Part shown: piece by piece, positions 7,603 through 16,220 of the stretch | Layout of the letters: the number at the start of each line of letters is the position of its first letter | Numbering within the stretch: position 1 is the stretch's first letter | Assembly (NCBI GenBank): GCA_040218415.1 | Contig: JAVJRN010000049.1 | Span: forward strand, 401,780-465,779 | Reading direction: 5' to 3' | DNA from: JAVJRN01 sp040218415 | GTDB lineage: Bacteria > Bacteroidota > Bacteroidia > Cytophagales > Cyclobacteriaceae | DNA: 64,000 nucleotides | Position numbers and translations under genes: made by a program | The notes under the pieces: model-generated | Databases searched by the model: none | Told to the model about the DNA's origin: nothing | Seen by the model: the letters and a program-made list of their open reading frames with translations, nothing else

Positions 7603-10600
7603 ATGAATAAAGAAAAAAAGTTATCCGACGAATCGAGTCAAATCGATGAAACAGAATTTGAAGACATTCCGGTTGTTGGAATTGGCGCCTCTGCTGGTGG
7701 ATTGGAAGCGCTAGAAAAGCTTTTCCTTACGATCCCGGCCGATACAGGTTTAGCTTTTGTGATTATCCAACATCTTGATCCAGATCATAAAAGCGTCTTA
7801 TCCGATTTGATGCGACGCTATACTGAAATGAAGGTGTTGCAGATCGAAGATGGTGTAATAATTCAGGCGAATACCGTTTACATTATTCCGCCAGGCGCTG
7901 ATCTAAGTCTAAAAGGCAATAAATTATTACTCAGTCCACGATCAAAAGTAGGTGCATCGAGGTTAGCAATCGATGGCTTTTTCACAACACTGGCTCACGA
8001 AAAGAAGGACAAAGCCATTGGTATCATTTTATCCGGAACGGGAACTGATGGTACGTTGGGAGTTCGAGCCATTAAATCAGAAAACGGAATTGTTTTTGTG
8101 CAAAACCCTAAAAATGCAAAGTATGATGGCATGCCAGTAAGTGCTATTTCTACGGGTATCGTCGATCATATTCTCGATGCAGATAAGATCTTGGAAAAGT
8201 TAATTTCCTACATCAAATACTTGTTTGATGTCACGGGTACTGTAGCCATTCCTGATGGGTATAGCAATAACTTAGTGGAGCATATTCTTAAACTGATAAG
8301 TACAAAATTAGGTCACGATTTCTCTCAATACAAAAGAACCACTATCGCACGCCGGATAGAAAGGCGTATGAAAATTTGTCAAATAGACAAAATTGAAAAC
8401 TACTTAACAGTACTTAAAAAAAATCAAAACGAGTTAAACGAGCTATTTAAAGATTTTCTGATTGGAGTTACCCATTTTTTCAGGGATATAGATGCTTTTA
8501 ATGCTTTAAAAGATCAAGTGATTCCAGAGGTATTTAGAAATAAAATTAAGGATAGGCCTTTAAGAATTTGGATTCCAGGATGCTCCACGGGAGAGGAGGC
8601 TTTTACAATTGCTATTTTGTTGAAAGATCATTTAGACAAGAACGGTATTACGGATCACAGTATCCAAGTTTTTGCAACTGATATTGATGAAAACGCCATT
8701 AAAAAGGCACGTCAGGCTACTTTCCCAGAAAGTATATCTGAAGATATTCCCGAAAACTATCTACATAATTATTTCTCGTTACAGAAGAATGTATACGTTG
8801 TAAATAAGCCAATAAGAGACCTTGTTGTTTTTGCAGAGCAAAGTGTTATCCGAGATCCTCCGTTTTCTAATATTGACTTGATCAGTTGTCGTAACCTGCT
8901 TATTTATTTAACTAGTGAACTTCAAGAAAAGGTTATTTCTGCCTTTCATTATTCCCTTGCTGCGAATGGCTATTTGTTTCTTGGCTCATCCGAAACACTT
9001 GGCAAAAGCAGTAATTTATTTACCACGAAGGATAAAAAATGGAAGCTCTACAAAAAACAGGAAATTTCGTTAAGCCAAAGAAATGCTAGAACAATACCTT
9101 CCTTTTCGCCTGCAAAACTCAAAAATGAGGAGTTGAGTATGAAGCTCCAGAATAGCGAAAAATTAAGTTTAAGCGCCATCATGGACAAAGAGATTTTGGC
9201 GCATTTTACTCCAGCAGCAGTGCTGGTCAATGATAAAAAAGACATTATTTACTTAAAAGGCAACACATCAGCTTATCTGGAGCCTGTACAGGGAATAGCC
9301 AATATGAACCTAGTGGAGATGGCCAAGCCTGACATTCGTACCAAACTTAGTTTTGCATTGAGTAATGCCATACGAGAGACTAAAAATGTGCGAGTAGGAA
9401 AGCTTCATATTCTGAATAAAGGCACTAAAAAATTTATAAATATCGATATCAAGCATATACCTAAGGAAGCCTCAAATCTCTATCTGGTGGTATTCGAAGA
9501 TATCACAGAAAAAGAGCATTTTTCGGAAAGTAACCTTGCTGAAGTGAGCGATGAGAATATTCATTATCTGAGGTCACTAGAGGTAGAGCTAAAGCAAACG
9601 CAAGAGTACTTGCAAGCAGAAATTGCTGATGCGGACACTACGAATGAAGAATTAAAAACAACCAATGAGGAACTGCATTCGGCCAATGAAGAACTTCAAA
9701 GCACAAATGAAGAATTAGAAACTTCTAAAGAAGAACTACAATCTATCAACGAAGAGTTAACTACAGTCAATGCCGAACATCAAAATAAAATAACTGAACT
9801 ATCGGATATTAACAATGACATCAATAACATTCTGACGAATACAGAAATAGCCATTATTTTTCTTGATTTGGAACTGAAAATAAAGAAATTCACACCTCGA
9901 ATCACGGATTTCATAGATTTGATTCCTTCCGATATTAATCGGCCAATTCAGAATTTTGTAACAAAATTGAATTATCCAGAATTTCATACAGACCTGCAGC
10001 ATGTAGTAAATACCTTAAATAACATCGATAAGGAAATAGAGAGTTATGAGAAAAGCTATATCTGCAGAATGAAGCCCTACCGGACCCTCGAAAACGTTGT
10101 GACTGGTGTAGTAATTACCTTTTTGGATGTAAGTAATCTCAAAATGGCACAGAGAGACCTTAAGAATACTTTGCAGGAATTGAAATTTCACATTGAAAAT
10201 ACACCGTTGGCTGTTGTGGCTTTCAATAGCAACCTTCAACTGACTCAGTGGTCCTTGAATGCGGAAAAACTATTTGGCTGGCGCGCTGATGAGGTGTTAG
10301 GAAAAAGTTATCGTGAGTTTCCTTGGGTTTTTGAACAGGATGCCGATAGAGCGGAAATCATCATGAACGACTTATTAAATCATAAAAAAACAAGTGTTCA
10401 GGTAGTGAGCCGAAATAACACTAAAAATGGGTCTGTGCTTACATGTCAATGGTCTACTTCAGCATTATTTGACGACTCGGATAATCTGATATCTCTCCAC
10501 TCATTCGTTCTGGATATCACTGAAAAAGAAAAAATGGCACAAGAATTAGAACAGAGTGAAGCAAAGTATCGACAACTTTTCGAAAAGTCACCGGAATCTG

Positions 10601-10902
10601 TGATTATCCATGACTTAGAAATGAATATCATCGATGTTAATGAAAGAGCCATTCAGTTATTTGGCTATTCTAAAGAGGAGTTTCTCCAGATCAAAGTGTT
10701 CGATTTACATCCAAAAGAAGAGTTAAATCGATCTGAGAAGGTTTTGGGAAAAGTGAAAAAAGAAGGCTCTTCAAAAGTCAAGGCTCAATTTGTTACTAAA
10801 AAAGGTGGCTTATTCAAAGCAGGTGCACTACCGAGCAAATGTTTCTTTGGAGGAAGAGAAGTTATTCAAGTTCTGATAAAGAACCCGAGTGAGGTGAAAT
10901 AA
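7603..10902 (+). CDS. CheB-CheR fusion with PAS domains (chemotaxis-type methylesterase/methyltransferase sensor)
   Basis: A 1,099-residue cytoplasmic protein. Residues about 20-205 are a CheB methylesterase with the catalytic triad visible (Ser in GIGASAGG, His in QHLDPDH, Asp in SGTGTDGT) but without a CheB receiver domain. Residues about 220-490 are CheR (YKRTTIARRIERRM, GCSTGEEAFTIA for SAM binding, FATDIDENAI, DLISCRNLLIYL). Then follow a PAS-like region (about 520-640), a long heptad-repeat coiled coil (repeated NEEL motifs, about 680-740), and three further PAS domains. There is no histidine kinase domain. Such proteins are known as CheB/CheR-PAS hybrids and often feed a neighbouring kinase; the hybrid kinase 141 bp downstream is the natural partner. 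Confidence 0.93.
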   Translation: MNKEKKLSDESSQIDETEFEDIPVVGIGASAGGLEALEKLFLTIPADTGLAFVIIQHLDPDHKSVLSDLMRRYTEMKVLQIEDGVIIQANTVYIIPPGADLSLKGNKLLLSPRSKVGASRLAIDGFFTTLAHEKKDKAIGIILSGTGTDGTLGVRAIKSENGIVFVQNPKNAKYDGMPVSAISTGIVDHILDADKILEKLISYIKYLFDVTGTVAIPDGYSNNLVEHILKLISTKLGHDFSQYKRTTIARRIERRMKICQIDKIENYLTVLKKNQNELNELFKDFLIGVTHFFRDIDAFNALKDQVIPEVFRNKIKDRPLRIWIPGCSTGEEAFTIAILLKDHLDKNGITDHSIQVFATDIDENAIKKARQATFPESISEDIPENYLHNYFSLQKNVYVVNKPIRDLVVFAEQSVIRDPPFSNIDLISCRNLLIYLTSELQEKVISAFHYSLAANGYLFLGSSETLGKSSNLFTTKDKKWKLYKKQEISLSQRNARTIPSFSPAKLKNEELSMKLQNSEKLSLSAIMDKEILAHFTPAAVLVNDKKDIIYLKGNTSAYLEPVQGIANMNLVEMAKPDIRTKLSFALSNAIRETKNVRVGKLHILNKGTKKFINIDIKHIPKEASNLYLVVFEDITEKEHFSESNLAEVSDENIHYLRSLEVELKQTQEYLQAEIADADTTNEELKTTNEELHSANEELQSTNEELETSKEELQSINEELTTVNAEHQNKITELSDINNDINNILTNTEIAIIFLDLELKIKKFTPRITDFIDLIPSDINRPIQNFVTKLNYPEFHTDLQHVVNTLNNIDKEIESYEKSYICRMKPYRTLENVVTGVVITFLDVSNLKMAQRDLKNTLQELKFHIENTPLAVVAFNSNLQLTQWSLNAEKLFGWRADEVLGKSYREFPWVFEQDADRAEIIMNDLLNHKKTSVQVVSRNNTKNGSVLTCQWSTSALFDDSDNLISLHSFVLDITEKEKMAQELEQSEAKYRQLFEKSPESVIIHDLEMNIIDVNERAIQLFGYSKEEFLQIKVFDLHPKEELNRSEKVLGKVKKEGSSKVKAQFVTKKGGLFKAGALPSKCFFGGREVIQVLIKNPSEVK

Positions 10903-11043
10903 TTAAAAAGAATTAAATCATATAATTCTTTTTAAATGTGCTTATCGCAGTATATCATTGTTGCAAAACACGTGTGTTTAATAGACCAATCCACGCAGTG
11001 ATAAACAAAAACCTGGGATTTTTTAAAATAAAGGCATAGTAAG

Positions 11044-12711
11044 ATGAAACTTGATAAAGAAGAGCTTAGGAAAAGGGCAGTGGCCGAAGTAAAAAATAGC
11101 CAAGTAGATATTTCAAAGTTATCAAAATCGGATATTCAAACTTTAGTGCATGAGCTTGAAGTGCATCAGATTCAGCTAAAGATGCAAAACGATGAACTAA
11201 AGCGTTTTCAAAATGAATTGGAAAATGAAAAATCAAGATTTGTTGACTTATATGATAATGCGCCAATTGGTTATGTAACCTTGGGTGAAGATCAGCAGGA
11301 GTTGCAGGCTAACGAAACGATGGCCAACATGCTGGGCTGTTCCAAAGATCAAATTGAACGTCATTCAATAAACGAATTCATCCATTGGGACGACAAAGAT
11401 GTTTTCTATTTATTCCTCCTCAATTTTAAAAATCACGCTGAGCTAGAATCTTGTCAAGTACGATTTGTTACCCGCAATGAGCAATGGTTTCATGCGAATT
11501 TGACGGCAAGCTATGAGATTATAGGTCGGTTGAGGTTAACGATTTCTGATATTACGGAGATTATAGAAGCACGGAAAAAGGAAGAGCGTAGCAATAAGCT
11601 GAAGTCGGCTTTTCTTTCCAATATGAGTCATGAAATTAGAAATCCTTTAAATGCCATTTTGGGATTTGCGGATTTATTAGGAACCAAGGAGCTTAGTAAA
11701 AAAAAGAAAAGTGCTTATTTAGCGCATATAAATCATGGTGGTAAAAGACTTTTACGGCTGATCTCTGATATTCTAGACATTTCAAAAATTGAATCTGAAC
11801 AAATTACTATAACTGAAAACCCATGTAGTTTAAATCAGATTCTGGATAATATTTTAGCGCAATTTCAAGTTTCAAACACCAACTCCGATATTTCTATTCA
11901 CACCACCAAAGAGCTTTCAGACGAGGAAAGCGGCGTTCTGCTAGATGAGCAGCGCCTAAGCCAGATTTTATCAAATTTGATAGAGAATGCATTAAAATTC
12001 ACAGAATCTGGGTCTATAGAATTTGGTTATGTGGTGAAAGACAAAGAACAGGTTTTACAATTTTATGTCAAAGACTCAGGGGTAGGTATCCATGAAAAAG
12101 ATCTCTTATTGATATTTGAAAGATTCGTACAAGCGAATGATGATGCGGAAAGATCGCTCGACGGTACGGGCTTAGGTTTATCAATAGTAAAAGGTCTTTT
12201 GGATTTATTGGGCGGTGAGATATGGTTGGAGTCTAAAATCAATGTTGGGAGTACTTTTTATTTTACGCTTCCTTTTCGGCCATCCACATTTCTCAATAAA
12301 AAAAATGAAATTGAAGTCGCTGATAATAGACCAAAAGACTTAAAAGGCGTGACCATTTTGATCGTCGAAGACAACCGCATCAATCAATTGTTTTTCAAAT
12401 CAGTGTTAAGAGATAAAGGAGCCACAACCTTAAGTGCGCTCAATGGGAAAGAGGCCGTCGATATTGTAGCTGACAATTCTTCGATCGATATCATTCTGCT
12501 AGACATTAATATGCCCGTGATGAATGGATTTGAGACGATAAAAAGGATCAAAGAAATCGATCAACATATTCCAGTCATAGCCCAGACAGGTTATGCAATG
12601 GAAGAAGACATTAATAAAATCATGCAATCCAACTTTAATGATTACATCCTAAAGCCTATTGATCAAAACAAACTAATCAATGCGCTTTTGAAGTACTCAC
12701 CTAGGCATTAG
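11044..12711 (+). CDS. PAS hybrid sensor histidine kinase / response regulator
   Basis: A 555-residue soluble protein. The N-terminal heptad segment (residues 25-65, LVHELEVHQIQLKMQNDEL) precedes a PAS domain (about 70-175). HisKA carries the H-box LSNMSHEIRNPLNAILGF near residue 195; HATPase_c has N-box LIENALKF, G1 DSGVGI and G2 GTGLGLSIV. The C-terminal receiver domain (about 437-550) has Asp-Asp (VEDN), the phospho-acceptor Asp in LLDINMP and Lys in LKPID. No membrane segment is present, so the signal is cytoplasmic or comes from the CheB-CheR-PAS protein upstream, with which it forms a small cluster flanked by duplicated DNA. Output is probably phosphotransfer to another protein, because there is no DNA-binding domain. 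Confidence 0.94.
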   Translation: MKLDKEELRKRAVAEVKNSQVDISKLSKSDIQTLVHELEVHQIQLKMQNDELKRFQNELENEKSRFVDLYDNAPIGYVTLGEDQQELQANETMANMLGCSKDQIERHSINEFIHWDDKDVFYLFLLNFKNHAELESCQVRFVTRNEQWFHANLTASYEIIGRLRLTISDITEIIEARKKEERSNKLKSAFLSNMSHEIRNPLNAILGFADLLGTKELSKKKKSAYLAHINHGGKRLLRLISDILDISKIESEQITITENPCSLNQILDNILAQFQVSNTNSDISIHTTKELSDEESGVLLDEQRLSQILSNLIENALKFTESGSIEFGYVVKDKEQVLQFYVKDSGVGIHEKDLLLIFERFVQANDDAERSLDGTGLGLSIVKGLLDLLGGEIWLESKINVGSTFYFTLPFRPSTFLNKKNEIEVADNRPKDLKGVTILIVEDNRINQLFFKSVLRDKGATTLSALNGKEAVDIVADNSSIDIILLDINMPVMNGFETIKRIKEIDQHIPVIAQTGYAMEEDINKIMQSNFNDYILKPIDQNKLINALLKYSPRH

Positions 12712-12746
12712 TGTGCTGCTGTGACTTTTTATTCTGTTATCCACTT

Positions 12747-12777
12747 GTTAGATCAATAGGGAGTTGAAAGATCTAAC
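12747..12777. other. Inverted repeat GTTAGATC...GATCTAAC
   Basis: A perfect 8-bp inverted repeat with a 15-base loop lies 35 bp after the hybrid kinase stop. There is no T-run after either arm, so it is a poor intrinsic terminator. It sits right where the decayed AAA+ gene start resumes homology with 13287, so it may mark the right edge of the inserted signalling genes. Function is not known. Confidence 0.5.
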
Positions 12778-12783
12778 GATAAA

Positions 12784-12886
12784 TTGAAAAAAGGTAAAAT
12801 CCATAAACCAACACAAATAAAACTATCCGCCATTGCAGCATCAATGTAAATCAAGATATGATTGTCGAAATTATACAAGTATGCTC
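12784..12886 (+). pseudogene. Decayed 5' end of an AAA+ ATPase gene
   Basis: This stretch aligns base for base with the first 34 codons of the AAA+ gene at 13287 (GGTAAAAT..ATAAACCAACACAA and the following positions). The start codon is TTG instead of ATG, a stop appears (ATGTAA where the intact gene has ATGTCA) and one base is lost just after it, so the fragment cannot be translated. It ends abruptly at about 12886, where homology switches to the tail of the TauE/SafE-like gene. It is the right end of the broken left copy of the duplicated segment. Confidence 0.88.
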
Positions 12887-12958
12887 AATCCAGCTCCCAA
12901 CCTCAATGATTTGATTACCTCTCAAATAACTAATGCAATCACTTATTGCGGATTTTGA
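12887..12958 (+). pseudogene. Orphan 3' fragment of the TauE/SafE-like gene
   Basis: The last 21 codons and stop of the gene at 6604-7281 recur here in frame. The translated ending is the same (APNLN.LITSQITNAI... then TYCGF and stop) with only Glu changed to Asp, while several third positions differ. There is no upstream coding part. The downstream 130 bp of spacer also match the spacer after the intact gene. It forms the left end of the right copy of the duplicated segment (12880-13290). Confidence 0.88.
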
Positions 12959-13146
12959 CAGTTGACTTTTTTGAAATATAAGTCCGATAACTTATTCGTC
13001 AAATTTATTTTTTAGTATTCATTAAGCGATTAGCGCTACAGCACTTATTCTCCATAGGTTCCTAAAATATTATCTATATCAAACGTGGTATTACCCTTTT
13101 TTTGATGATACAGATAACATTACACCTCGTTGAAGAGGAGATTTTT

Positions 13147-13290
13147 ATGACATTGGAATTTTGGCAGTATAACTTCTATTCCAATTTTAGGAATATTCGA
13201 CTGAAAGGCGATAAATTAAACACCAGATTAAGTGCTATCGAAAATAAGATTGAAAAAATGACAAAAGTACTGTCGCTATATCAAAAATGA
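13147..13290 (+). CDS. Small protein of unknown function, coupled to the AAA+ ATPase
   Basis: A 47-residue protein starting MTLEFWQYNFYSNF. I prefer ATG 13147 to the upstream ATG at 13102 because it is preceded by a clear GAAGAGGAG ribosome-binding-like sequence, unusual in this window. The C-terminal half is a short amphipathic, coiled-coil-like helix (LNTRLSAIENKIEKM). Its stop overlaps the AAA+ start (ATGA at 13287-13290). No family is recognised. A decayed relic of the same ORF exists at about 7459-7560. Coupling and the repeat of the unit argue that it is a real part of the AAA+ cassette. Confidence 0.6.
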   Translation: MTLEFWQYNFYSNFRNIRLKGDKLNTRLSAIENKIEKMTKVLSLYQK

Positions 13291-14573
13291 AGAAAGGTAA
13301 AATAAATAAACCAACACAAAGAGAACTTCCAGCCAATTTGGCATCAATGTCAATTCAAGATATGATTTTTGAGATCATACAGGTATGTGAAGTGGAAGTT
13401 GATGATGAGGGATTGAAGATTTTACAGGAGCAGCTTAATGATTTGCTAAAAAATGTGGAGGCAAGGGAAGTAAAGACGCAAGTAAAATGGAGTGAGGAAA
13501 TTGCGACCATCAAGAGTCAACTACAAGCTAAAGTTGATTCAACAAATGCGCAAATCTCCAACATGGCCAACGAACTGGCGGAATGGAAGGCAAATAAGAC
13601 AATAAGTATTGAAGTAAAGCAGGAAGGAAAGGAAAGCCTAACATTAGGAACGCAACACTACCTATTCGCAACACTTTTCAATATCCTGCAAACTGGCTTA
13701 AACGTATATTTGGTAGGGCCATCAGGCTCTGGTAAAACCTACGCCGCGCAGCAATGCGCCACTGCTTTGGGTGTTGATTTTTATTTTACTGGAGCTGTAT
13801 CAAGTGAGTTCAAATTAACGGGATTTATCAACGCACAAGGTGATATTGTGTCTACGGAATTTCGTAAGGCTTACGAAAATGGTGGATTATTTCTTTTTGA
13901 CGAGATTGATGCGAGCTATCCACAGGCTGTGCTCGCTTTCAATGCCGCCTTGGCCAACGACTTTATGGATTTTCCAGATATGCGCGTCAAAAGGCACGAA
14001 AACTTTTTTTGCATTGCGGCGGCCAATACTTATGGCTCAGGGGCTGATCGACAATATGTAGGTAGAAATCAGCTAGATGCTGCATCCCTTGATCGATTTG
14101 TGTTTTTAGACTGGGACTATGATGAGAAACTGGAACGTGAACTCACGGCAAATGATGAATGGTGCAATATCGTGCAACAAACACGTAGATTAGTTGTGCA
14201 AAATAAGATTCGTCATTTGGTTAGCCCAAGAGCATCAATTTTTGGAAGTAAACTTCTTAGTCGAGGATTTAATATTGATACAGTAAAGAACTTGGTGCTT
14301 TGGAAAGGGTTGGATCAAACAACCATAGATAAGCTCCAAATTGAACTCGCTCCAACCATAGAGATTAAATCCGAAAAGAACGGTGAGTTTAGACCATCGG
14401 TAAAAGTGGGAGATGAAATTCACTTTGATCAAGAAATTGGCACTATCAATGATGGGAATTACTTTGACATAGAATTAGTCCACGCAAAAAACGTCGGAGT
14501 AGTACAAATGGTCAGAGATAAATCGCAGGTACAAATTGCTGATACTCTTTGCGTGATTACCCTATTTGAATGA
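13287..14573 (+). CDS. MoxR/CobS-like AAA+ ATPase with lipoyl-like C-terminal domain
   Basis: A 428-residue protein. Residues 25-115 are helical and charged; the AAA+ module (about 120-345) has Walker A GPSGSGKT near 148, Walker B LFLFDEID near 207, a sensor-1 AAANTYG, and a CobS-like GRNQLDAASLDRF arginine-finger region. The last 80 residues (VKVGDEIHFDQEIGTI... AKNVGVVQMV... TLCVITLF) look like a barrel-sandwich (biotinyl/lipoyl) fold, but no modifiable Lys sits at the hairpin turn. Such ATPases usually remodel targets together with a von Willebrand A-like partner, which would be the next gene (4-bp overlap). The target is unknown. It is preceded by a coupled small ORF and by duplicated DNA containing a decayed copy of its own start. 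Confidence 0.88.
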   Translation: MKKGKINKPTQRELPANLASMSIQDMIFEIIQVCEVEVDDEGLKILQEQLNDLLKNVEAREVKTQVKWSEEIATIKSQLQAKVDSTNAQISNMANELAEWKANKTISIEVKQEGKESLTLGTQHYLFATLFNILQTGLNVYLVGPSGSGKTYAAQQCATALGVDFYFTGAVSSEFKLTGFINAQGDIVSTEFRKAYENGGLFLFDEIDASYPQAVLAFNAALANDFMDFPDMRVKRHENFFCIAAANTYGSGADRQYVGRNQLDAASLDRFVFLDWDYDEKLERELTANDEWCNIVQQTRRLVVQNKIRHLVSPRASIFGSKLLSRGFNIDTVKNLVLWKGLDQTTIDKLQIELAPTIEIKSEKNGEFRPSVKVGDEIHFDQEIGTINDGNYFDIELVHAKNVGVVQMVRDKSQVQIADTLCVITLFE

Positions 14574-15403
14574 GTTTTTGTAAAGAACTGTATTTTGAAA
14601 ATCTAAATGATTTTTGGATCTATACCTTTAAGGATAGCGCTGCAAAAAGGAAAAATTCCAGATTAGAAGAAAATCAAGATTGGTACGGAGGCGTTTCCTG
14701 GGAAGAAGCAAAGATCTTAGCCAAAAATGGATGGAAGGAAGGAATGGAGGCTTTGGATAAATATAGAGCAACCTATTTTCCAGCAATTAACGAAAAGGTT
14801 TTGAGACCAAGTCAAATCTATTCGGTAGTGGGTTATCAAGTGGATGTAGGCAGTTATTTAGCCAATCAACCAGAGCATTTTATCAATCATAACTTTGAAG
14901 AAAGGAATTATCCAGGCAGAATATTTAAGCTGGTAAGTTCTGTTTCTGTTTCAGCCAAAATTGAACCCCAAACAATTATCCAGAGGGGAGCCATGATTTG
15001 TGCGCTGGTAGATGCCATAGAGTTTGCTGGACATAGGGTAGAAGTAATATGCAATGATGCGGCGAGTTACGCTGAAACTGAGGAAGCTAGAATGGGTTTA
15101 AACAAAGAAAGAGGTTGGTTTGAGGTTTCTGTCTGTGTGAAAAAACCTGACCAGCCTTTAGAAATGACGGATTTGGCATTCTGTTTGGCACATCCGGCCA
15201 TGCTAAGAAGAATAATGTTTTCTGCCGCCGAGCTGGAGGGCTGGTCAGATTACACCAACAATTATGGCTATCCGGCAACAGCTACGGTAAAAGGCGACTT
15301 ATACCTACAAGAACTATTCTCCGGAACGGTGAGCGATGACACGGCGATTGAATGGGTCATGGAACAATTAAAGATTTTGAATATAGATATGGAAATCAGG
15401 TGA
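14570..15403 (+). CDS. Putative VWA-like partner of the AAA+ ATPase (DUF7192-like)
   Basis: A 277-residue soluble protein with no signal or membrane segment. The N-terminal half contains WYGGVSWEEAKILAKNGWKEGM, a pattern I associate with phage and bacterial proteins of the DUF7192 type that accompany CobS-like AAA+ ATPases. The middle, VSSVSVSAKIEPQTIIQRGA followed by an ALVDAIEFAGHRVEV strand, resembles a degenerate von Willebrand A fold lacking a full DxSxS metal site. The start overlaps the ATPase stop by 4 bp, so the pair is translated together. The role of such pairs is unknown. The family name is from memory and should be treated as moderately certain. Confidence 0.6.
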   Translation: MSFCKELYFENLNDFWIYTFKDSAAKRKNSRLEENQDWYGGVSWEEAKILAKNGWKEGMEALDKYRATYFPAINEKVLRPSQIYSVVGYQVDVGSYLANQPEHFINHNFEERNYPGRIFKLVSSVSVSAKIEPQTIIQRGAMICALVDAIEFAGHRVEVICNDAASYAETEEARMGLNKERGWFEVSVCVKKPDQPLEMTDLAFCLAHPAMLRRIMFSAAELEGWSDYTNNYGYPATATVKGDLYLQELFSGTVSDDTAIEWVMEQLKILNIDMEIR

Positions 15404-15569
15404 GTTCAACAAACGTTAAACCATGCCTCAGAAAACTATTTTAAAGTTAAAAAAAGAAATCAACAGCCTGATTTGTAAAGCATCGAATACTCGTAGAAAA
15501 AATGCGTCAACTGGTGTTTTTATCACCAAGTTTCAAATGTAGTTGGACTAAAATCTCAAGACAAACTAT

Positions 15570-16220
15570 TCAATTTTCCTCAACACTCTGTCTGAAGCGC
15601 TTCATGGTTTCTAAAGGACCTTTGGCAATAAAAAGATTGACTAACCAAGTGGGTATGTCGCCACCAGGATTGGATAGCGCTTTGTAATCTATGAATAACT
15701 CGCCATTTGGTCTCGGAGAGATATCCCAAGTGGATTCGAATTCGTTAATGCGAACGAATCCATCAGAAACTAGGACAGTATCTTTCTCAGCCTTAGAAAT
15801 GGAATGATATACTCCATCAGTGGAGTCAATCCAATGTTGACTGTGCACCATAAGATCTCTGTCATCAAAAGGAAAGGGGAAATCGAAAGTGACATAATAT
15901 CTAAAATCCTGTGGACTCAATACTTCTATTTGGTAGGAGCTGTCACATTTATAGACCCATTCTTTGTACATGGAGGCATTAGATAGGAATTCATTCATGT
16001 GTTCCATGGTCGTTTTTACGGTGCAGGTAATCCGTATTTCTTTGATGGCAGAGTTGTTTCTTTGTCGTGTAAAAACTTGAATCCCATCATCTTTATTAAC
16101 TACCTTCCATGAAGGATAATTTAGCGATTGAGCATGTGAAAAAAGAGCACCTCCGCTAAGGAATACGATATAAAGAAGAAGGACTACACTTGATTTTCGT
16201 ATGATTTTCTTATTGATCAA
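15570..16220 (-). CDS. Secreted START-domain lipid-binding-like protein
   Basis: A 216-residue protein with an N-terminal signal segment (SSVVLLLYIVFLSGGALFSHAQ) and a START domain from about residue 35 to the end: WKVVNKDDGIQVFTRQ, then the KEWVYKCDSSYQIEVL strand, FPFDDRDLMV, and the final helix WLVNLFIAKGPLETMKRF. Bacterial START proteins of this form are widespread in Bacteroidota and are assumed to bind a lipid or other hydrophobic ligand in the periplasm; ligand and role are unknown. It converges on the AAA+ cassette with a 166-bp spacer in which a 39-codon forward ORF (15423-15542) is too weak to call. Confidence 0.85.
   Translation of the reverse strand: MINKKIIRKSSVVLLLYIVFLSGGALFSHAQSLNYPSWKVVNKDDGIQVFTRQRNNSAIKEIRITCTVKTTMEHMNEFLSNASMYKEWVYKCDSSYQIEVLSPQDFRYYVTFDFPFPFDDRDLMVHSQHWIDSTDGVYHSISKAEKDTVLVSDGFVRINEFESTWDISPRPNGELFIDYKALSNPGGDIPTWLVNLFIAKGPLETMKRFRQSVEEN

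Noticed and set aside
7603..12711. Transposon or prophage carrying the signalling genes
   Set aside because: No transposase, integrase or terminal inverted repeats are visible at the edges; only duplicated host DNA is seen.
15423..15542. 39-codon forward ORF after the AAA+/VWA-like pair (MPQKTILKLKKEINSL start)
   Set aside because: Too short, no family or coupling to the upstream stop, and it faces a convergent gene; could be chance.
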